From NCBI GenBank assembly GCA_022447685.1, contig JAKVAO010000037.1, positions 1-25,303 of the forward strand: a stretch of 25,303 bases of DNA, in the 5' to 3' direction. Both the position numbers and the translations under genes were made by a program. Of this stretch, positions 23,903 to 25,303 are shown piece after piece. Origin of the DNA: Candidatus Caenarcanales bacterium. Lineage in GTDB: Bacteria; Cyanobacteriota; Vampirovibrionia; LMEP-6097. Position 1 is the first letter of the stretch. The number at the start of each line of letters is the position of its first letter. The notes below the pieces were generated by a model. The model ran no database searches. It worked only from the letters and a program-made list of their open reading frames with translations, and was not told the origin of the DNA.

Positions 23903-23934
23903 TTAGCGAAGCTAATTTTTGAATTCCGCAAAAT

Positions 23935-23943
23935 TGCTATATT
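23935..23943 (+). promoter_or_regulatory. Extended -10 of the MlaF-like gene
   Basis: TGCTATATT predicts a start near 23950, three bases before the ATG at 23953, with no ribosome binding site. It lies outside the MITE, 32 bases after its right end. Confidence 0.5.
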
Positions 23944-23952
23944 TAGTAATAG

Positions 23953-24672
23953 ATGATTAAAGTTAAAAATCTCAAGAAAAACTTTGGCAAAAATGAAGTT
24001 CTAAAAGATGTAAGTTTTCATGTTGATAGTACTGAGGTACTTGCTTTAATTGGTTTTTCTGGCTGTGGTAAAAGTACAGCTCTTAGAATTATTGCTGGAC
24101 TTGATGGTTATAATGCTGGGGATATTGAGCTTTCAACAAGTAATGTCGGTATGAGTTTTCAGTATTCTGCCCTTTTTGATTCTCTTTCAGTGAGAGACAA
24201 TATTGCTTTTCCTTTTGAGGTAGGAGAAGATCTGAAGCCAATGGCGCTTGAACAAATTAATACTAAAGTTGATGAAACTTTGAAATTAGTTGGTTTGCCT
24301 CATGTTGGTCCTCAGTTTCCATCTGAATTATCTGGTGGTATGCGTAAAAGAGTCAGCTTTGCTAGAGCGATTGTAAATAAACCAGAAATTATGCTCTATG
24401 ATGAACCAACTGCTGGACTGGATCCTATGGCAAGTACTGTGGTTGAAGATTTAATTGTGAAACTTCAACATGAGATGAAAGCCGCATCTATAGTTGTTAC
24501 TCATCAGGCATCTACTATTCGAAGAACTGCTCAGAGGGTGATTATGCTCTATGAAGGTTATATAGTCTGGGAGGGGACTCCAGATGAACTCTTTGATCCT
24601 GGGAACCCGAATCCATATGCTGGACAGTTTCGTGATGGTGCCTTGGAGGGACCGATGAAGCTTAGGGTTTAG
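23953..24672 (+). CDS. MlaF/TGD3-like ABC transporter ATP-binding protein
   Basis: A 239-residue ABC ATPase of the MlaF group, which powers phospholipid transport between membranes together with an MlaE permease and an MCE-domain protein. Walker A is GFSGCGKST (34-42), the Q-loop FQYSALFDSLSV (69-80) is typical of MlaF, the signature is LSGGM (126-130) followed by RKRVSFARAI, Walker B is IMLYDEPTAGLD (146-157), and the switch His is in VVTHQ (181-185). No permease or MCE gene is next to it, as is often the case in cyanobacteria, where the parts are scattered. The family assignment is good, but the transported lipid is inferred from homologues. Confidence 0.9.
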   Translation: MIKVKNLKKNFGKNEVLKDVSFHVDSTEVLALIGFSGCGKSTALRIIAGLDGYNAGDIELSTSNVGMSFQYSALFDSLSVRDNIAFPFEVGEDLKPMALEQINTKVDETLKLVGLPHVGPQFPSELSGGMRKRVSFARAIVNKPEIMLYDEPTAGLDPMASTVVEDLIVKLQHEMKAASIVVTHQASTIRRTAQRVIMLYEGYIVWEGTPDELFDPGNPNPYAGQFRDGALEGPMKLRV

Positions 24673-24683
24673 TCTATAACAAG

Positions 24684-24712
24684 TTTAAAATTGATCTATT
24701 CTTTTGTAGAAT
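24684..24712 (+). promoter_or_regulatory. Putative promoter of the 136-residue unknown gene
   Basis: A -35-like TTTAAA (24684-24689) and a -10 TAGAAT (24707-24712) are 17 bases apart, giving a start near 24719 and a leader of about 43 bases. No clear Shine-Dalgarno sequence precedes the ATG at 24762. Confidence 0.4.
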
Positions 24713-24761
24713 TTTATGAGTATTACTTATAAAATATGTTTCGTTTTTTGCTTGTATTAGC

Positions 24762-25172
24762 ATGAATATTACACTAAGCCCAATTGCACAAAAGACAGAG
24801 CCATCAAGTAGCCCTAATAATCAATTACCTGAATTTATTGGTGGAGAGCGACCCATTGATAATTGGTTGCGGGATGATAATTTCGCCGGCAACAATGGTC
24901 GAGTTTTGAATTTATTAAGAGCTAATAATGGTTCAGATACTGATGAAATAACTGCACCATTAAGTAATTATCAAACAACTATAGACGATCCAGAGAATTC
25001 GGCTTCTTTTGGCTATACTAAAGAAGACCTTGGTAGGCTCATACAAAAATCTGAGAATGAAGGTAAAACTAATCTTGCAGAGAAGTTAAAAGTTATTGAT
25101 GATAATTATGATTTTTTAAAAGGTTTTAATAAAGATGGAGACCCAAATATATATAGTGGACTGAAAATTTAA
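24762..25172 (+). CDS. Unknown acidic protein with an EF-hand-like loop
   Basis: I do not recognise this 136-residue protein. Its first half is polar, Asn/Ser/Pro-rich and probably disordered. The second half has helices around YTKEDLGRLIQKSENEG and NLAEKLKVIDDNYDFLKGF, then NKDGDPNI near the C-terminus. This last part resembles an EF-hand calcium loop: Asn at position 1, Asp at 3 and 5, Ile at 8, but Pro instead of Gly at 6 and no Glu at 12, and the chain ends before a second helix can form. Calcium binding is therefore doubtful. There is no signal peptide. The start is supported only by being the first ATG; composition matches the other unknown proteins here. Confidence 0.65.
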   Translation: MNITLSPIAQKTEPSSSPNNQLPEFIGGERPIDNWLRDDNFAGNNGRVLNLLRANNGSDTDEITAPLSNYQTTIDDPENSASFGYTKEDLGRLIQKSENEGKTNLAEKLKVIDDNYDFLKGFNKDGDPNIYSGLKI

Positions 25173-25237
25173 ACCAAAATTATTGAATTGAAAGGTGTGT
25201 TGAAAATCTTATTATCTTACCTTTGTTTTCTTGGAAC

Positions 25238-25265
25238 TAGGTATTTTTTGATAAAAAAATACCTA
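25238..25265. repeat. 12-bp perfect hairpin downstream of the last gene
   Basis: TAGGTATTTTTT (25238-25249) and its complement (25254-25265) form a stem with a 4-nt loop. The T and A runs are inside the stem rather than after it, so it is not a standard terminator. The rest of 25173-25303 holds no gene that I can support, apart from a second small hairpin at 25275-25288 (TACCG-aaaa-CGGTA plus one base). Confidence 0.6.
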
Positions 25266-25303
25266 ATTGAAATATACCGAAAACGGTACTTCATAGTCAA
25301 GAG

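Noticed and set aside
25238..25265. Terminator for the 136-residue gene
   Set aside because: The T-run is inside the stem and none follows it, so I list it only as a hairpin.

Overview
The window is an AT-rich, gene-dense bacterial chromosome segment. Its best taxonomic clues are a polyprenyl diphosphate synthase overlapping a divergent-PAP2 (DUF212) gene, a short Gly-rich RRM RNA-binding protein, an SNF2 helicase whose N-terminus resembles the cyanobacterial SWIM-domain protein, and a solitary MlaF/TGD3-like ATPase. There is no photosynthesis gene. I infer a non-photosynthetic relative of Cyanobacteria (Melainabacteria/Vampirovibrionia type); this rests on gene content read by eye, not on a tree.

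Layout. 1-2950 is a small accessory zone: a transposase C-terminal remnant with a terminator, a long inverted repeat over a promoter, a DUF4143/AAA_14 ATPase broken by two frame changes, an AbiJ-like abortive-infection gene, and a TfoX C-terminal-domain protein. 2960-8412 holds a 1142-residue SWIM-derived/SNF2 helicase, the divergent RRM gene, and a Gfo/Idh/MocA-like oxidoreductase whose mRNA should begin with a hairpin carrying the Shine-Dalgarno sequence in its loop. 8413-9217 has no intact gene but contains a decayed minus-strand gene and a strong terminator. 9218-11124 has a small helical protein with a very strong ribosome binding site, then the prenyl synthase/DUF212 pair. 11093-17648 mixes housekeeping genes (alpha/beta hydrolase, fumarase C, an orphan OmpR-type response regulator) with three lineage-specific unknowns, one carrying a JAMM-like HxHP...SxxD motif. 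17645-24672 carries gpmI, an M28 peptidase with a helical insertion between two metal ligands, mrdA (PBP2), rarA, a 120-bp MITE-like element inserted at the rarA stop codon, and mlaF. The right end has a 136-residue unknown with an EF-hand-like loop.

Two patterns run through the whole window. Many genes have an extended -10 promoter (TGn plus a TATAAT-like hexamer) or a TAGAAT -10, often placed so that transcription would start 0-7 bases before the start codon, which predicts leaderless mRNAs. Only a few genes (rbp, the oxidoreductase, the 131-residue helical protein) have a clear Shine-Dalgarno sequence. I also used this promoter geometry to choose several start codons.

I do not see one contiguous new multi-gene system. 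The strongest candidates for follow-up are the MITE at the rarA stop codon, the 5'-terminal SD-in-loop hairpin, the leaderless promoter class, the JAMM-like unknown, the unusual M28 peptidase, and the SWIM-SNF2 fusion with lost zinc ligands. No tRNA, rRNA or CRISPR array was recognised.
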